Part shown: piece by piece, positions 16,025 through 26,199 of the stretch
Numbering within the stretch: the first letter of the stretch is position 1
How the letters are laid out: each line of letters begins with the position of its first letter
Source of the DNA: Amycolatopsis sp. FDAARGOS 1241
GTDB lineage: Bacteria; Actinomycetota; Actinomycetes; Mycobacteriales; Pseudonocardiaceae
DNA: 64,000 bases
NCBI RefSeq assembly: GCF_016889705.1
Contig: NZ_CP069526.1
Coordinates: 7,902,001-7,966,000 of the forward strand
Direction: 5' to 3'
The notes under the pieces: generated by a model
The model's database searches: none
Seen by the model: only the letters and a program-made list of their open reading frames with translations
What the model was told of the DNA's origin: nothing
Made by a program: the position numbers and the translations under genes

Positions 16025-16730
16025 GGGCCAGCACCCGCTGCCGGGTTTCGCGGCGGCGCCGCAGCCAGGTGGCCGCGGCGCCGGCCAGTAGCACGGCCAG
16101 TGCGACGAGCGGGATCCCGGGTCCCGTGAGGAAATCGGTGACCGGCGAGACCCGGACGAACCGGGCGTTCTCGGCCAGCGCGCCCGGCGGGACCTGCACC
16201 ACGAGGTCGACGCGGTCGCCGCGGCGGAGGCCGTCCTGTTCGACGGTGGCCACGCCGCCGGCGCCGAGTTCGGAGAACGTGCAGTGGCGGGCCGAACCGG
16301 CGGCGCCGGCGTAACAGTCCACTGTGGATATTGGAGAAGCGGATATTGGAGGCGTGGAGATCGGAGACGTGGGGATGCCCGGCGCGCTCAGCCGGGCGGT
16401 GAGCGTGGTGAGGTCCTGGTCCCAGCCGCCGGTGACGGGCCAGCGGACCTGGCCGCCGCCGGCGACGGCACCGTCCACTGTGTACGTCAGGGTGGCGTCG
16501 CCGGTGTAGCCGGCGGTGATGCCGCCGGCGTCCTCGGTGAGGTGGCCGGCGCCGGTGACGCGGGCGTCGCGGACGGTGTACACCCGGTTTTCGTCGTCGG
16601 TGACGGGCACGCGCAGCGCGATCCGGTGCGTGGCCGGGGCCGTGGTCGTGACGCGTTCGACGACCGTGACGGACCCGTCGGGGTGGGCGGTGGCGGTGGC
16701 GGTCACGCCGAGGGCCGGGGCGATCAGCAC
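16017..16730 (-). CDS. Short DUF2207-like paralogue
   Basis: A ~237-residue protein clearly related to the outer domain of the downstream DUF2207 protein: 'YTVRDARVTGAGHLTEDAGG' against 'LTVRDLSIEGAGSADTTEDQ', 'TYTVDGAVAGGGQVRWPVTG' against 'RYTVDGVVGRTLGVEQVTWD', and the same paired cysteines. It ends in one helix and a basic tail, without the cytoplasmic half. A run of (I/P)-S/T-x-x-P pentapeptides sits in the middle. I use the GTG at 16730, 8 bases after the RDD stop, which leaves only a short hydrophobic leader. The alternative ATG at 16805 would overlap the RDD gene by 68 bases and adds an Arg/Pro-rich extension. Confidence 0.65.
   Translation of the reverse strand: MLIAPALGVTATATAHPDGSVTVVERVTTTAPATHRIALRVPVTDDENRVYTVRDARVTGAGHLTEDAGGITAGYTGDATLTYTVDGAVAGGGQVRWPVTGGWDQDLTTLTARLSAPGIPTSPISTPPISASPISTVDCYAGAAGSARHCTFSELGAGGVATVEQDGLRRGDRVDLVVQVPPGALAENARFVRVSPVTDFLTGPGIPLVALAVLLAGAAATWLRRRRETRQRVLARA
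16327..16371 (-). repeat. Three 15-bp tandem repeats inside the short DUF2207-like gene
   Basis: Three near-identical 15-base units (GATATTGGAGAAGCG at 16327, GATATTGGAGGCGTG at 16342, GAGATCGGAGACGTG at 16357) keep the reading frame and encode a proline/serine pentapeptide repeat (ISTPP, ISASP and relatives). The first two units are much more AT-rich than their surroundings. The longer paralogue has no equivalent stretch. Confidence 0.75.
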
Positions 16731-16737
16731 GGGTGGC

Positions 16738-17733
16738 TCAGCTCGGCGGGGTGAACGGGTTCTCCGGCTCCGGCGGCCGGCTCTCCTGCGCGGGGGCCGC
16801 GCCATTGCGCTGCTGCGGCGGCGAGGACGACTGGTGCGCCGAGGGCGCTGGTTGCCGGTCCGAGGGCGGCGGTTGGTGCCAGGGCTGCTGGAACCCGGTC
16901 ACCGCCGACGGCACGTGGTAGGCCGGTTGCTGCTGGTAAGGGGGCTGCGGTGCCTGCGCTCCCGCGTACACCTGCTGCGCGAGCCGGGCCTGGTCGCGGT
17001 TGCGGCGTTCGGCCAGCACCGCCGACAGGAACACCCACGCCGGCATCCCGTAGGGCACCGCCACACCGATCGCGTGCGCCACCTGCTGGGCGAGCCCATA
17101 GCCGAGCGCTTCGGCGGCGTCGGGCCGCAGTTCCTGGAACCGGGCGAGGAACTGGCGGGCGGCGAGCGCCAGGTCGTCGGGCAGCCGGGACAGGTCGAGT
17201 TGCGCGGCCCACCCCTCGAGGCCCGGCGGCATCGCGACGTACGCCTGCGCGCTGTGCGGCACGCGTTCGCGGATCACGAGCGTGCCCGCGAGGTAGTCGC
17301 CGACGCGGCGGCCGTTCGAGGAGCTCAGCGACACGATCACGGCCACCGCGCCGAGGAAGCCCAGTGCCCAGAAGTCCACGAAGAAGCCCGCGAGCGCGCG
17401 GGTGAGAGCGTGGCGGAAGCGGATGGGCCCGCCGTCGAGCCGGACCACGCGCAGGCCGAGCGCGAGCTTGCCGAGCGAGCGGCCGCGGCTGAGCGTCTCG
17501 AACAGCACGGGGTAACCGATCACTACGAGCACGAACACCGTCAGCAGCAGCGCGACCGACAGCGCCGGGTCGAGGTCGGGCGAAGCGACGGCGACGACCA
17601 CCACGACGATCAGCAGGAACGCCGCCTGCACGAGCACGTCGATCAGCATAGCGACGCCGCGGCTGGCGAGCTTGGCCACCCGCAGGTCGAGGACGACGGC
17701 CTCTCCGGTGACGAGATCGGACTCTTCCTGCAC
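16738..17733 (-). CDS. RDD-family membrane protein with Pro/Gln-rich tail
   Basis: A 331-residue protein. The RDD domain (residues ~15-160) has three to four transmembrane helices, with 'LASRGVAMLIDVLVQAAFLL', 'RGRSLGKLALGLRVVRLDGG' and 'RRVGDYLAGTLVIRE' as family landmarks. A long cytoplasmic tail rich in Pro, Gln and Ser follows. Function is unproven for the family; transport or envelope roles have been proposed. It is divergent from the SpoIIM-like gene, an arrangement seen in many actinobacteria next to MoxR/DUF58 genes. Confidence 0.88.
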   Translation of the reverse strand: MQEESDLVTGEAVVLDLRVAKLASRGVAMLIDVLVQAAFLLIVVVVVAVASPDLDPALSVALLLTVFVLVVIGYPVLFETLSRGRSLGKLALGLRVVRLDGGPIRFRHALTRALAGFFVDFWALGFLGAVAVIVSLSSSNGRRVGDYLAGTLVIRERVPHSAQAYVAMPPGLEGWAAQLDLSRLPDDLALAARQFLARFQELRPDAAEALGYGLAQQVAHAIGVAVPYGMPAWVFLSAVLAERRNRDQARLAQQVYAGAQAPQPPYQQQPAYHVPSAVTGFQQPWHQPPPSDRQPAPSAHQSSSPPQQRNGAAPAQESRPPEPENPFTPPS

Positions 17734-17884
17734 CGGGCAAGCCTAGTTGCCGGTCCGGCCAAGAGGAGGCGGACACCCAGCCGAGCGCCGCCTGCAGGTC
17801 GCAACGATTTCACCGTGGCTGTGACCGGATCGGCAACAGCCACCGCGCAGTGAGCCCTAGGCTGGGGTTCCAGGAGGTGATCGG

Positions 17885-18889
17885 GTGGACGTCGACGTCT
17901 TCGTGGCGGCGCACGGCGCGGAGTGGGCGCGGCTCGGTGAGCTCGTGCGGCAGCGGAAGCTGTCCGGCGCCGAAACCGACGAGCTCGTGACGCTCTACCA
18001 GCGCACGGCCACGCACCTGTCGATCATCCGCTCGACGGCGCCCGACCCGGCGCTGTTGGCCCGGCTGTCGGCGCTCGTGGCGCGGGCCCGGTCCGCGGTG
18101 ACGGGTTCGCACAGCCCCGCGTGGCGCGAGGTGGCCCTGTTCTTCACCCGCCGGTTCCCGGCCGCCGTCTACCTGAGCCGGCGCTGGTGGATCCCGGCCG
18201 CGCTGGTGTCGGTAGCGCTGATGGCAGTGCTCGGCGTGTGGATCGCGGGCGACGACTCGGTGCGCGCTTCGCTGATCCCCCCCGACGAGGTCAAGGCGCT
18301 GACAGCCCCCGGCGGCCAGTACGAGACGTACTACTCGACCGGCCCGGCGGGCTCGTTCGCCGCCAAGGTGTGGACGAACAACGCGTGGGTCGCGGCGACG
18401 TGCCTGTTCCTCGGCGTCGCGCTCGGGCTGCCCGTGATCAGCGCGCTGTGGCTCAACTCGCTCAACGCCGGCATCGCCATCGGCCTCATGTCCTCGGCCG
18501 GGCGCGGCGACGTGCTGCTCGGCCTGCTGCTGCCCCACGGCTTGCTGGAGCTCACGGCCGTCTTCATCGCGGCCGGCACGGGGCTGAAGCTCGGCTGGAC
18601 CGTGCTCGACCCCGGCCGGCGTTCCCGCAGCGCCGCGCTGGCCGAGCAGGGCCGGTCCGTGGTGGTGATCGCGCTGGGACTGGCGTGCGTGCTGCTGGTG
18701 TCGGGTGTGATCGAGGCGTTCGTGACACCGTCGGGCTGGCCGACGTGGGTGCGCATCGGCATCGGTGTGGTCGTCGAACTGCTGTTCCTGACCTACGTCT
18801 TCACACTCGGCCGCCGCGCCGCCCGCGACGGCGAACTCGGCGATCTGGATCGGCGCTACGCCGGCGACGCGCTGCCCGAAGCGGGTTAG
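17885..18889 (+). CDS. Stage II sporulation protein M (SpoIIM)-family membrane protein
   Basis: A 334-residue polytopic protein. A cytoplasmic helical N-terminus ('MDVDVFVAAHGAEWARLGEL') precedes about five to six membrane helices including 'LPVISALWLNSLNAGIAIGL' and 'LPHGLLELTAVFIAAGTGL', the segments that define the SpoIIM/DUF95 family. The GTG start is preceded by AGGAGGTGA, an essentially perfect ribosome site. In organisms without endospores these proteins accompany RDD, MoxR and DUF58 genes, exactly as here; the shared process is probably envelope-related but unproven. Its stop is 8 bases from that of the convergent DUF58 gene. Confidence 0.9.
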   Translation: MDVDVFVAAHGAEWARLGELVRQRKLSGAETDELVTLYQRTATHLSIIRSTAPDPALLARLSALVARARSAVTGSHSPAWREVALFFTRRFPAAVYLSRRWWIPAALVSVALMAVLGVWIAGDDSVRASLIPPDEVKALTAPGGQYETYYSTGPAGSFAAKVWTNNAWVAATCLFLGVALGLPVISALWLNSLNAGIAIGLMSSAGRGDVLLGLLLPHGLLELTAVFIAAGTGLKLGWTVLDPGRRSRSAALAEQGRSVVVIALGLACVLLVSGVIEAFVTPSGWPTWVRIGIGVVVELLFLTYVFTLGRRAARDGELGDLDRRYAGDALPEAG

Positions 18890-18897
18890 GCCTTCCC

Positions 18898-20184
18898 CTA
18901 CAGCCGCCCGGCAGCTTTCAGCGCGAGGTAGCGGTCGGCCAGCGCCGGGGGCAGGTCTTCCGGTACGGCGTCCACCACGTCGACCCCGCGGCGGGACAGG
19001 CGGGCGGTGGCGGAAGCCCGTTCGGCGAGCGTCCGTTCCGCCGCGGCCGCGTCGTAGACGGACTCGGCGTCGCCGCGGGCAGCAGCCATTTCGGCGACGC
19101 GGGGATCGGCCACAGAAGCGACGATGACGTGGTGCCGCGAGGTCAGCGACGTCAGCACGGGGAACAGCCCCTCCTCCAGCGGCGCCGGGTCGAGGCCGGT
19201 CAGCAGGACCACGAGAGCGCGGCGGCGGGTGCGCCGCAGGACCTCGGCGACCATGCCGCGCGCGTCAGTCTCGACCAGCGAGGGCTCGAGCGGCGCCAGG
19301 GCGTTCACCAAGGCCGGCAGCAACGCCGGTGAGCTCGGGACCGCGGCCCGCACCTGGCGGTCGTACGCGAGCAGGTCGACGCGGTCGCCCGCGCGGGAGG
19401 CCAAGGCAGCGAGCAGCAGCGCGGCGTCCATGGCCGCGTCGAGCCGGGGCGCGTCGCCGACGCGGCCGGCGGAGACGCGGCCCGTGTCGAGGACCAGCAC
19501 CACGTGGCGGTCGCGTTCGGGGCGCCAGGTGCGAACCATCACGTCGGCCGCGCGGGCGGTGGCGCGCCAGTCGATGGAGCGCACGTCGTCGCCCACGACG
19601 TATTCGCGCAGCGAGTCGAATTCGGTGCCCTGGCCGCGGATCATCGCGGCGCTGCGGCCGTCGAGCTGCTGCAGCCGCGCGAGCCGCGAGGGCAGGTGCT
19701 TGCGGCTGTGGAACGGCGGCAGCACCCGCACCGACCACGGCACCTCGTGCGAACCCTGCCGCGCCGCCAAACCGAGGGGGCCGACGGCGCGCACGGTCAC
19801 GCGGAACGCCCGCCGGTCACCGCGTCGGGTGGGGAGCATGGCGGTGGTGACGGCGCGCCGCTCCCCCGCCGGGACGACCACGCGGTGCCGGTCGGCGGCA
19901 CCGGCACTCGGCGGCCACGCGTCGCGCAGCAGCCCTCGCACGGTGCGCCGGCCCGGGTTCGTGACGGTCAGCATGACCTCGGCCGGCTCACCGAGCCGCA
20001 CGGAAGTGGTGCCACTGCGGGAAAATCGCAACGCGCGGACGCTGCCGGCCAGCGCCACGTCGACGGCCACCAGCACAAGCAGCACCGCGACGACACCGAG
20101 CACGCCGGCGGTGGACGGGAACAGCAGCCCGACCACCAGCGCCCCCATCAGCGCCAGCAGCCCGAGCCGCCCGGTGAGCGCCAC
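18898..20184 (-). CDS. DUF58 domain-containing protein (MoxR partner)
   Basis: A 428-residue protein with two N-terminal membrane helices, an immunoglobulin-like middle segment, and the DUF58 signature 'LREYVVGDDVRSIDWRATAR' near residue 200. A von Willebrand A-like region follows, with 'VLVLDTGRVSAGR' where a metal-site DxSxS would be; the motif is altered (D-T-G-R-V-S). DUF58 proteins work with MoxR AAA+ ATPases, here encoded immediately upstream with a 3-base gap. It is the last gene of the minus-strand operon that begins at 24279. Confidence 0.9.
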   Translation of the reverse strand: MALTGRLGLLALMGALVVGLLFPSTAGVLGVVAVLLVLVAVDVALAGSVRALRFSRSGTTSVRLGEPAEVMLTVTNPGRRTVRGLLRDAWPPSAGAADRHRVVVPAGERRAVTTAMLPTRRGDRRAFRVTVRAVGPLGLAARQGSHEVPWSVRVLPPFHSRKHLPSRLARLQQLDGRSAAMIRGQGTEFDSLREYVVGDDVRSIDWRATARAADVMVRTWRPERDRHVVLVLDTGRVSAGRVGDAPRLDAAMDAALLLAALASRAGDRVDLLAYDRQVRAAVPSSPALLPALVNALAPLEPSLVETDARGMVAEVLRRTRRRALVVLLTGLDPAPLEEGLFPVLTSLTSRHHVIVASVADPRVAEMAAARGDAESVYDAAAAERTLAERASATARLSRRGVDVVDAVPEDLPPALADRYLALKAAGRL

Positions 20185-20187
20185 CCC

Positions 20188-21167
<980 letters not shown>

Positions 21168-21171
<4 letters not shown>

Positions 21172-22313
21172 GACCGCTCCACCTCTCGTTCCACAGTGTC
21201 CAGTTCGTCCGCGAGCCGGACCAGCCCGGCGTCGTCCTCCGGCGGCGACCCGTAGAGCACGCCGCCGACTTCGGCCGCCGGACGGCCCGTGCGCGCGCTC
21301 ACCGCCTCGACGACCGCCGCCGCTTCGGCTTCGCGCGGCAAGCCCAGTCTCGTGCGCAGCCGCGTGCGGGCCGCTTCGCGCAACGTCTCGGCCGCGTGCC
21401 CGGCCGCCCCACCCCGGCGGTACAGGCGCGCGCGGCCCTCCGCCGTCTCCGCCGCCCGCACCAGCACCGGCAGCGGTTCGTTCACCACCGGGCCGAGCCG
21501 CCGCGCCCGCCACAACGCGAACAGCACCACGGCGATCCCGGCCGTGAACGCACCGTAGCGCCAGCCCGACGGGATGACCTCGTAGAAGGATTTCTGCCCG
21601 TCGCCGAGCGCGGGGTCGTTCGGCGACGGCACGTACCAGACGAGCCGCTGGTGATCACCGAGCAGCCGCAGCCCGAGCGCCGCGTTGCCGTCGTCGGCGA
21701 GGCGGTCGTTGGTCAACGGCGCGCCGGTGCCCAGCAGCGTGACGGTGCCCGTGCGGTCGGCGAACTGCACGAGCGTCGGGTTCCGGCCGTCGCGGTAGCA
21801 CTGGCGCGCTTCGGAGTCGTCCGTGCGGAAGAGCATGCCGCCGAGCGTCGCGGTGCCCGCGCCGACCGCGGCTCCCACTGTGCACCCGGGCGCCAGCGTC
21901 CGGACGTCGGTGGTGCCGGCGGTCGTGACGGTCGGGACCACTGTGGACAGTGCCTTCGCGTCCGGGGCCACGAGCACGAGGTGCGCGACGCGGCGGCGCA
22001 GGTCCGGCAAACCGTTGTCCGGAACGCGTTCGGGCGCGGTGACCACGAGCGTGCCGCCGTCGGCCTGCTGCAGCGCTTCGGCGATCGTGTGCACGGGGCG
22101 GACGTCCACGCCTTCTTCCTGCAGCAGGTGCGCGAGCGCGTGGCTGCCCCTCGGTTCGTAGGACCCGGGTTCGAGGTCGCCGTTCAGCTGGCCGCCGCGG
22201 CTGAGCACGAGCGCCAGCGCGACGAGCACGATCAGCAGCAGGAGCCCGAGCGGCACCCGCGCGCCGCGCCAGATGCGCCGCAGATCAGGGGAAACCGACG
22301 TGGTGGTGCTCAC
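21168..22313 (-). CDS. DUF4350 domain-containing membrane protein
   Basis: A 381-residue protein. An N-terminal helix ('VPLGLLLLIVLVALALVLS') is followed by a DUF4350 region ('SYEPRGSHALAHLLQEEGVD', 'GTLVVTAPERVPDN') with a glutamine-amidotransferase-like sandwich topology in this family, a second helix near residue 255 ('YGAFTAGIAVVLFALWRAR'), and a helical cytoplasmic tail. The GTG start overlaps the DUF4129 stop (GTGA). DUF4350 proteins are repeatedly found between MoxR and DUF4129 genes; no biochemical role is established. Confidence 0.87.
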
Positions 22314-22945
22314 GCGCCCACCAGCACCGGGCGCTCGCGGCGGACCCGGTCGTCGAGGTCCGTCAGTGCCCGGTACGCGGCTTCGGTGCCGGGCCGTCCG
22401 CCGTAGTGCACGTCGTCGAACTGCCGGGCGCCGGCCGCGAGGTCGGTGGCGAGGTTGGGCAGCAGCGCCCCGGCTTCCGCGGCGGCTTCGTCGGCCGTGC
22501 GGCCCGAGCGGGCGTCGAGCAACGCCCGTTCCTCCAGTCCGCGGACGAGCGCACGGAAGCGTTCACGCACGGCGTCGGCGAACTGCCCGCGCGCCGCGGC
22601 CTGTTCGGCGGCCTTGCGGTACTCGTCGGCGCTGCGGCGGCGGCCCGAGAAGAGCTGCCGGGCGGCCTGCGCCGCGCGCCCGACCTTCCCGACGCGCAGG
22701 CGCACCACCACGATCAGCACGATCACCAGCGCGAGGATCAGCAGCAGTCCCAGCGGTCCCCCGGGAACACCGGACAGGCTGCTGAGCAGTTCGCTGAACT
22801 TCTCGCCGAGCCACGTCGCGAGCTGCTGCAGCACACTCGGCCGCGCGTCCGCGTACGCGGGGTTGCTCAGCTCCTCGATCGCCCGCAGGCGAGCGGGGTC
22901 CCGGTCGATGTCGACCGGGACGTCGGTGAGGAAGAGGACCGTCAC
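22310..22945 (-). CDS. DUF4129 domain-containing membrane protein
   Basis: A 211-residue protein with an extracytoplasmic N-terminus, one membrane helix ('PLGLLLILALVIVLIVVVRL') and a cytoplasmic C-terminal DUF4129 domain ('RERFRALVRGLEERALLDAR', 'GRTADEAAAEAG'). The GTG at 22945 overlaps the stop of the upstream membrane-protein gene (GTGA). The open frame runs much further upstream but only as a shadow of that gene. It belongs to the DUF4129-DUF4350-MoxR-DUF58 set, which looks like a single membrane complex or maturation system. Confidence 0.87.
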   Translation of the reverse strand: MTVLFLTDVPVDIDRDPARLRAIEELSNPAYADARPSVLQQLATWLGEKFSELLSSLSGVPGGPLGLLLILALVIVLIVVVRLRVGKVGRAAQAARQLFSGRRRSADEYRKAAEQAAARGQFADAVRERFRALVRGLEERALLDARSGRTADEAAAEAGALLPNLATDLAAGARQFDDVHYGGRPGTEAAYRALTDLDDRVRRERPVLVGA

Positions 22946-24279
22946 CACGCCGTCCGCGGCGGTGCCGGCGGGGGGTTGAGGCCCGCGGCCCTGGCCAATT
23001 CGATGTCCATGCCCTCGCGCCGCATGCGCTGGTCGATGTAGAGGACCACCGTGACGAGCGCGGTGAACGGCGTGACGATCGTCGACGCGATCACCGTGCC
23101 CACCGACTGGAGCACCAGCCCGCCGGTGGTCTGCTGAGGGACCTGCGCCTGCGGGTCGAACAGGCCCGAGAACGCGCCCGAGCCGAGGTCGAACGGGATG
23201 CCGATGATCGCCGAGATCAGCCAGCCGATCACCGCGGCGAGCAGCAGGATGCCCAGCACACGCCAAAACGCGCCCGACACCAGCGTGCGCGAGCGCCCGA
23301 ACGCCTGGCGGATCGTGCCACGCTCGAGGACCAGCGCGGGGCTCGCGAGCGACCAGAACACGTACGGGATCACGGCGGGCAGCAAGCAGAAGATCGCGGC
23401 GACCGCGGTGGCCAGCCCGTACAGGACCGTCACCGCGAGCAGCGGCAGCAGCCGCGGCGCGGCCTCGCTCCAGGCCGAGCGGAAGTCGACGGGGCGCCCG
23501 AGCACGGCCTTGCCCATCACCACGGTGAGGAAGCCGGTGAGGAACGTCTGGCCGAGCAGCGTGATGATCAGCGTCGGGATGAGGCTCAGCGCGGTGGAAC
23601 CCAGCAGCGAGTACAACGCGTCGAGCTGCTCCTGCTGGGTGGCGGCCGGGCCAAGCGCCGCGACGCGGTTGAGGTCGGGGCTGATCACCAGCGCCACCAA
23701 GAGGTTCAGCCCCGCCACGAGCACCGCGACGACCGCCGACATGCCGAGGATCAGCACCGGGTAGCGGCGGATGGCGGTGATCGCGCCGTCGAGGATGTCG
23801 CCGACGTTGAGCGGGCGCAATGAGATCACGCCGGGTTTGCCCAGGCCGTGCGGGTTCCACCCGGGGCCGGCGCCGTACGGGCCGGCGGGGTACTGCGGCA
23901 CCGGCTGGGATTGCTGGTAGCCACCGGGAGACTGCCACTGCGAGCCGGGCCGCTGGGCACCGCCGGCGGGGGACTGCCAGTGGGCGCCGGGCTGCTGGTA
24001 ACCGGGTGCGCCTTGCGGCGAACCCGGCTGCTGCGGGCTTCCGGGCGCCGGAGAGCCGGGCGGACCGGAAGCAGGAGTTCCCGAGGATTGCCACTGCCCA
24101 CCGGGATGCTGGGCACCGGATTCCGGCGTGCCAGGCGATTGCGGGCTCTCCGAAGCGGGGCTGCCACCGGTGTTCCCGGTGTTTTCGGGGGACGAGCCGG
24201 CCGGGTCGGGACGCGGGAAGCCCTGGCTCGGGGTGGGCGCGTCGTCGCCGGGCCCCGGCGAGCCGGGTGTGTCTGTCAT
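22942..24279 (-). CDS. Six-helix membrane protein with long Pro/Gly/Gln-rich N-terminus
   Basis: A 445-residue protein. The first ~150 residues are low-complexity, rich in Pro, Gly, Ser and Gln, with a recurring W-Q-S-(P/S) motif (for example 'GGQWQSSGTP', 'GAHWQSPAGG', 'GSQWQSPGGY'). The rest carries about six hydrophobic helices, opening with 'RPLNVGDILDGAITAIRRYP', which resembles the membrane domain of glycerophosphoryl diester phosphodiesterase-type proteins; no catalytic domain is present. It heads the operon with DUF4129, DUF4350, MoxR and DUF58, and may be the membrane anchor or substrate of that system. This role is inference. Confidence 0.8.
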   Translation of the reverse strand: MTDTPGSPGPGDDAPTPSQGFPRPDPAGSSPENTGNTGGSPASESPQSPGTPESGAQHPGGQWQSSGTPASGPPGSPAPGSPQQPGSPQGAPGYQQPGAHWQSPAGGAQRPGSQWQSPGGYQQSQPVPQYPAGPYGAGPGWNPHGLGKPGVISLRPLNVGDILDGAITAIRRYPVLILGMSAVVAVLVAGLNLLVALVISPDLNRVAALGPAATQQEQLDALYSLLGSTALSLIPTLIITLLGQTFLTGFLTVVMGKAVLGRPVDFRSAWSEAAPRLLPLLAVTVLYGLATAVAAIFCLLPAVIPYVFWSLASPALVLERGTIRQAFGRSRTLVSGAFWRVLGILLLAAVIGWLISAIIGIPFDLGSGAFSGLFDPQAQVPQQTTGGLVLQSVGTVIASTIVTPFTALVTVVLYIDQRMRREGMDIELARAAGLNPPPAPPRTAW

Positions 24280-24479
24280 CGAAGCCCCTCGTGGTCACGG
24301 CCCGTCACTTGCTGCCGCTCACTCTTCCAGAGGCTCCCAAACCGGGCCAGACCTGGGGTGACACCCGCGTCGGGTGACCACGTGGGCACGAGTGGTGCGT
24401 GCGGCCCCCGTTCCCCCGATATGCTGAACCGAAGCCGGGGGCCGCCCGGCCCGTGCCGAGACCCTCCGGGACCGCCCTG

Positions 24480-25616
24480 ATGACGCAACCGCCCTACGGC
24501 CAGGTGCCGCCTCGCGGGACCGTTCAACCGCCGCCGGTCCCGGGACCGGGACCAGGCCGGCAGGGACCGCCCCAGGTGCCCCCGCCGCAGGGACCGCCTC
24601 CGCAGAACCCGTGGATGAGCCAATATCCGCCGCAGCGCTACCCCGCGCCGCAGCCGCCGCGGCGCTCGCCGGGCGCGATCATCGGGCTCGCGCTGGGCGC
24701 GGTGACGGTGCTGGTGCTCGGCGTCGTCGCGATCGTCGCGCTGAACCGGCCGAGCACGGACGTCGGCGCCACCGGTTACCAGAACAACCCGGCGCCCGCG
24801 CCGACCAGCCCGCTGGAGCTGCCGCCGAACAACGGCTCGTCGTCCACCGCGTCTTCGGCGCCCGAGACGAGCACCGAGCCGAGCACCGCGGGACCGCGGA
24901 AGATCCTCAAGCTGGCCGACCACCCGATCCTTCAGGACCCGAACGCCGGACTGCAGAACCGCGTCTGCGACCTGCCGCCCTGGCAGAGCTCGCAGTCGGG
25001 CGCCGAAGCGTTCTTCACCGCGGCCAGCAAGTGCCTCGACGCGGCGTGGGGGCCGTTCCTGGAGGCCTACGACCTGCCGTTCACCCCGCCCGCTCTGCAC
25101 TTCCCGACGGGCCCGAGCTTCGAGACCGCGTGCGGCACCATCCAGGTCGGCATCGCGACGGCGGCCTACTACTGCGAGAACAACCTGTACGTCCCGTTCG
25201 CCGGGCTGCAGACCGACCAGTACGGCAACAACCCGGGCGTCTACCTCGCGCTGTTCGCCCACGAGTACGGCCACCACGTGCAGGAGGTCGCCGGGATCAT
25301 GGACGCCGCGTGGCAGAAGATCTACGCGGCCGGCCAGAACAGCGCCGAGGGCCTCGAGATGTCGCGCCGCAAGGAATTGCAGGCCCAGTGCTTCTCGGGC
25401 ATGTTCCTCGGCGCCCACGTCGACCAGGGCGGCACGATCACCCGCGACATGTACAACAAGGCCTGGAACGACCAGGAAACCCGCGGGGACAACACGTCCC
25501 ACAGCCACGACCACGGCACCAACGCCCACTACGCCTACTGGTGGCGCCAGGGCGCGAAGTCCAACCGCATCGCGGACTGCAACACGTTCGCGGCGCCGTC
25601 GTCGCTGGTCAGCTGA
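24480..25616 (+). CDS. Neutral zinc metallopeptidase (YpfJ-type), membrane anchored
   Basis: A 378-residue protein. A proline-rich cytoplasmic N-terminus is followed by one transmembrane helix ('IIGLALGAVTVLVLGVVAIV', residues ~66-86) and an outer domain with the zinc motif 'HEYGHHVQ' (HExxH) near residue 263 and 'MSRRKELQAQCFSGMFLG' downstream, both typical of putative neutral zinc metallopeptidases. Four cysteines in the outer domain are in positions suitable for disulphides. I prefer the ATG at 24480; an in-frame GTG at 24399 would add 27 Pro/Arg-rich residues. The 200-base gap to the divergent gene at 24279 must hold both promoters. Confidence 0.85.
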   Translation: MTQPPYGQVPPRGTVQPPPVPGPGPGRQGPPQVPPPQGPPPQNPWMSQYPPQRYPAPQPPRRSPGAIIGLALGAVTVLVLGVVAIVALNRPSTDVGATGYQNNPAPAPTSPLELPPNNGSSSTASSAPETSTEPSTAGPRKILKLADHPILQDPNAGLQNRVCDLPPWQSSQSGAEAFFTAASKCLDAAWGPFLEAYDLPFTPPALHFPTGPSFETACGTIQVGIATAAYYCENNLYVPFAGLQTDQYGNNPGVYLALFAHEYGHHVQEVAGIMDAAWQKIYAAGQNSAEGLEMSRRKELQAQCFSGMFLGAHVDQGGTITRDMYNKAWNDQETRGDNTSHSHDHGTNAHYAYWWRQGAKSNRIADCNTFAAPSSLVS

Positions 25617-25641
25617 CGGGTGCGGCTGCCCCCTCGGCGGC

Positions 25642-26112
25642 TCAGTGCAGCAGGGCGAGCTTGCCCGAGCCGCGGATGACGAGGAACGCGTACATCCCGC
25701 CGGAGAAGCACGCGAAGACCAGCAGCACCAGCGCGATCGGGCCGCGGGCGCCCTGCGAGCCGGCCGAGGTGTCGGCCGCGGTGACGCTGATGGTGCCGCT
25801 GTCGGCGGCGTCGACGGGGACGCCGACTTCGACCCGTTCGTTCATAGCGTGCCCACAGCCGTTGAGGGTGCCTTCGCGAGGCTTGCCGCCGAGCGTGAAC
25901 TTGACGGATTCGACCGGGTCGGCCGCGGAGCACTCGGCGGGCTTGGTGACCTGGGCCTGCACCGGCGCGCCGGCGTCGGCGCCGGCGATGCCGAAGAGGC
26001 CGGGGCCGGCAAGCCACGCGAGCACGACCACGAGCACCCCGGCGGCGGCGGGAATGCCGACCTGGAGCCACCTCTGCACGGAGGTCTTGCTCGTGACGTC
26101 GGGAAGCTTCAC
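25642..26112 (-). CDS. Small membrane protein of unknown function
   Basis: A 156-residue protein with an N-terminal helix ('VGIPAAAGVLVVVLAWLAGP'), a ~70-residue extracytoplasmic region holding two cysteines ('AECSAAD' and 'GCGHAMNE') that may pair, and a C-terminal helix ('GPIALVLLVFACFSGGMYAF'). I do not recognise a family. Codon usage is normal for the region. It is convergent with the metallopeptidase gene, 25 bases away, and lies downstream of the potassium-channel gene on the same strand with an 87-base gap. Confidence 0.75.
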   Translation of the reverse strand: MKLPDVTSKTSVQRWLQVGIPAAAGVLVVVLAWLAGPGLFGIAGADAGAPVQAQVTKPAECSAADPVESVKFTLGGKPREGTLNGCGHAMNERVEVGVPVDAADSGTISVTAADTSAGSQGARGPIALVLLVFACFSGGMYAFLVIRGSGKLALLH

Positions 26113-26199
26113 GCCGCCATGGTTCCAGATGCCCTGGGCAAAACCCAGTGAGGTACCGGCCGCGGGGTAACCCTCCGCCGACCGGCCGTCACGGTGTGA

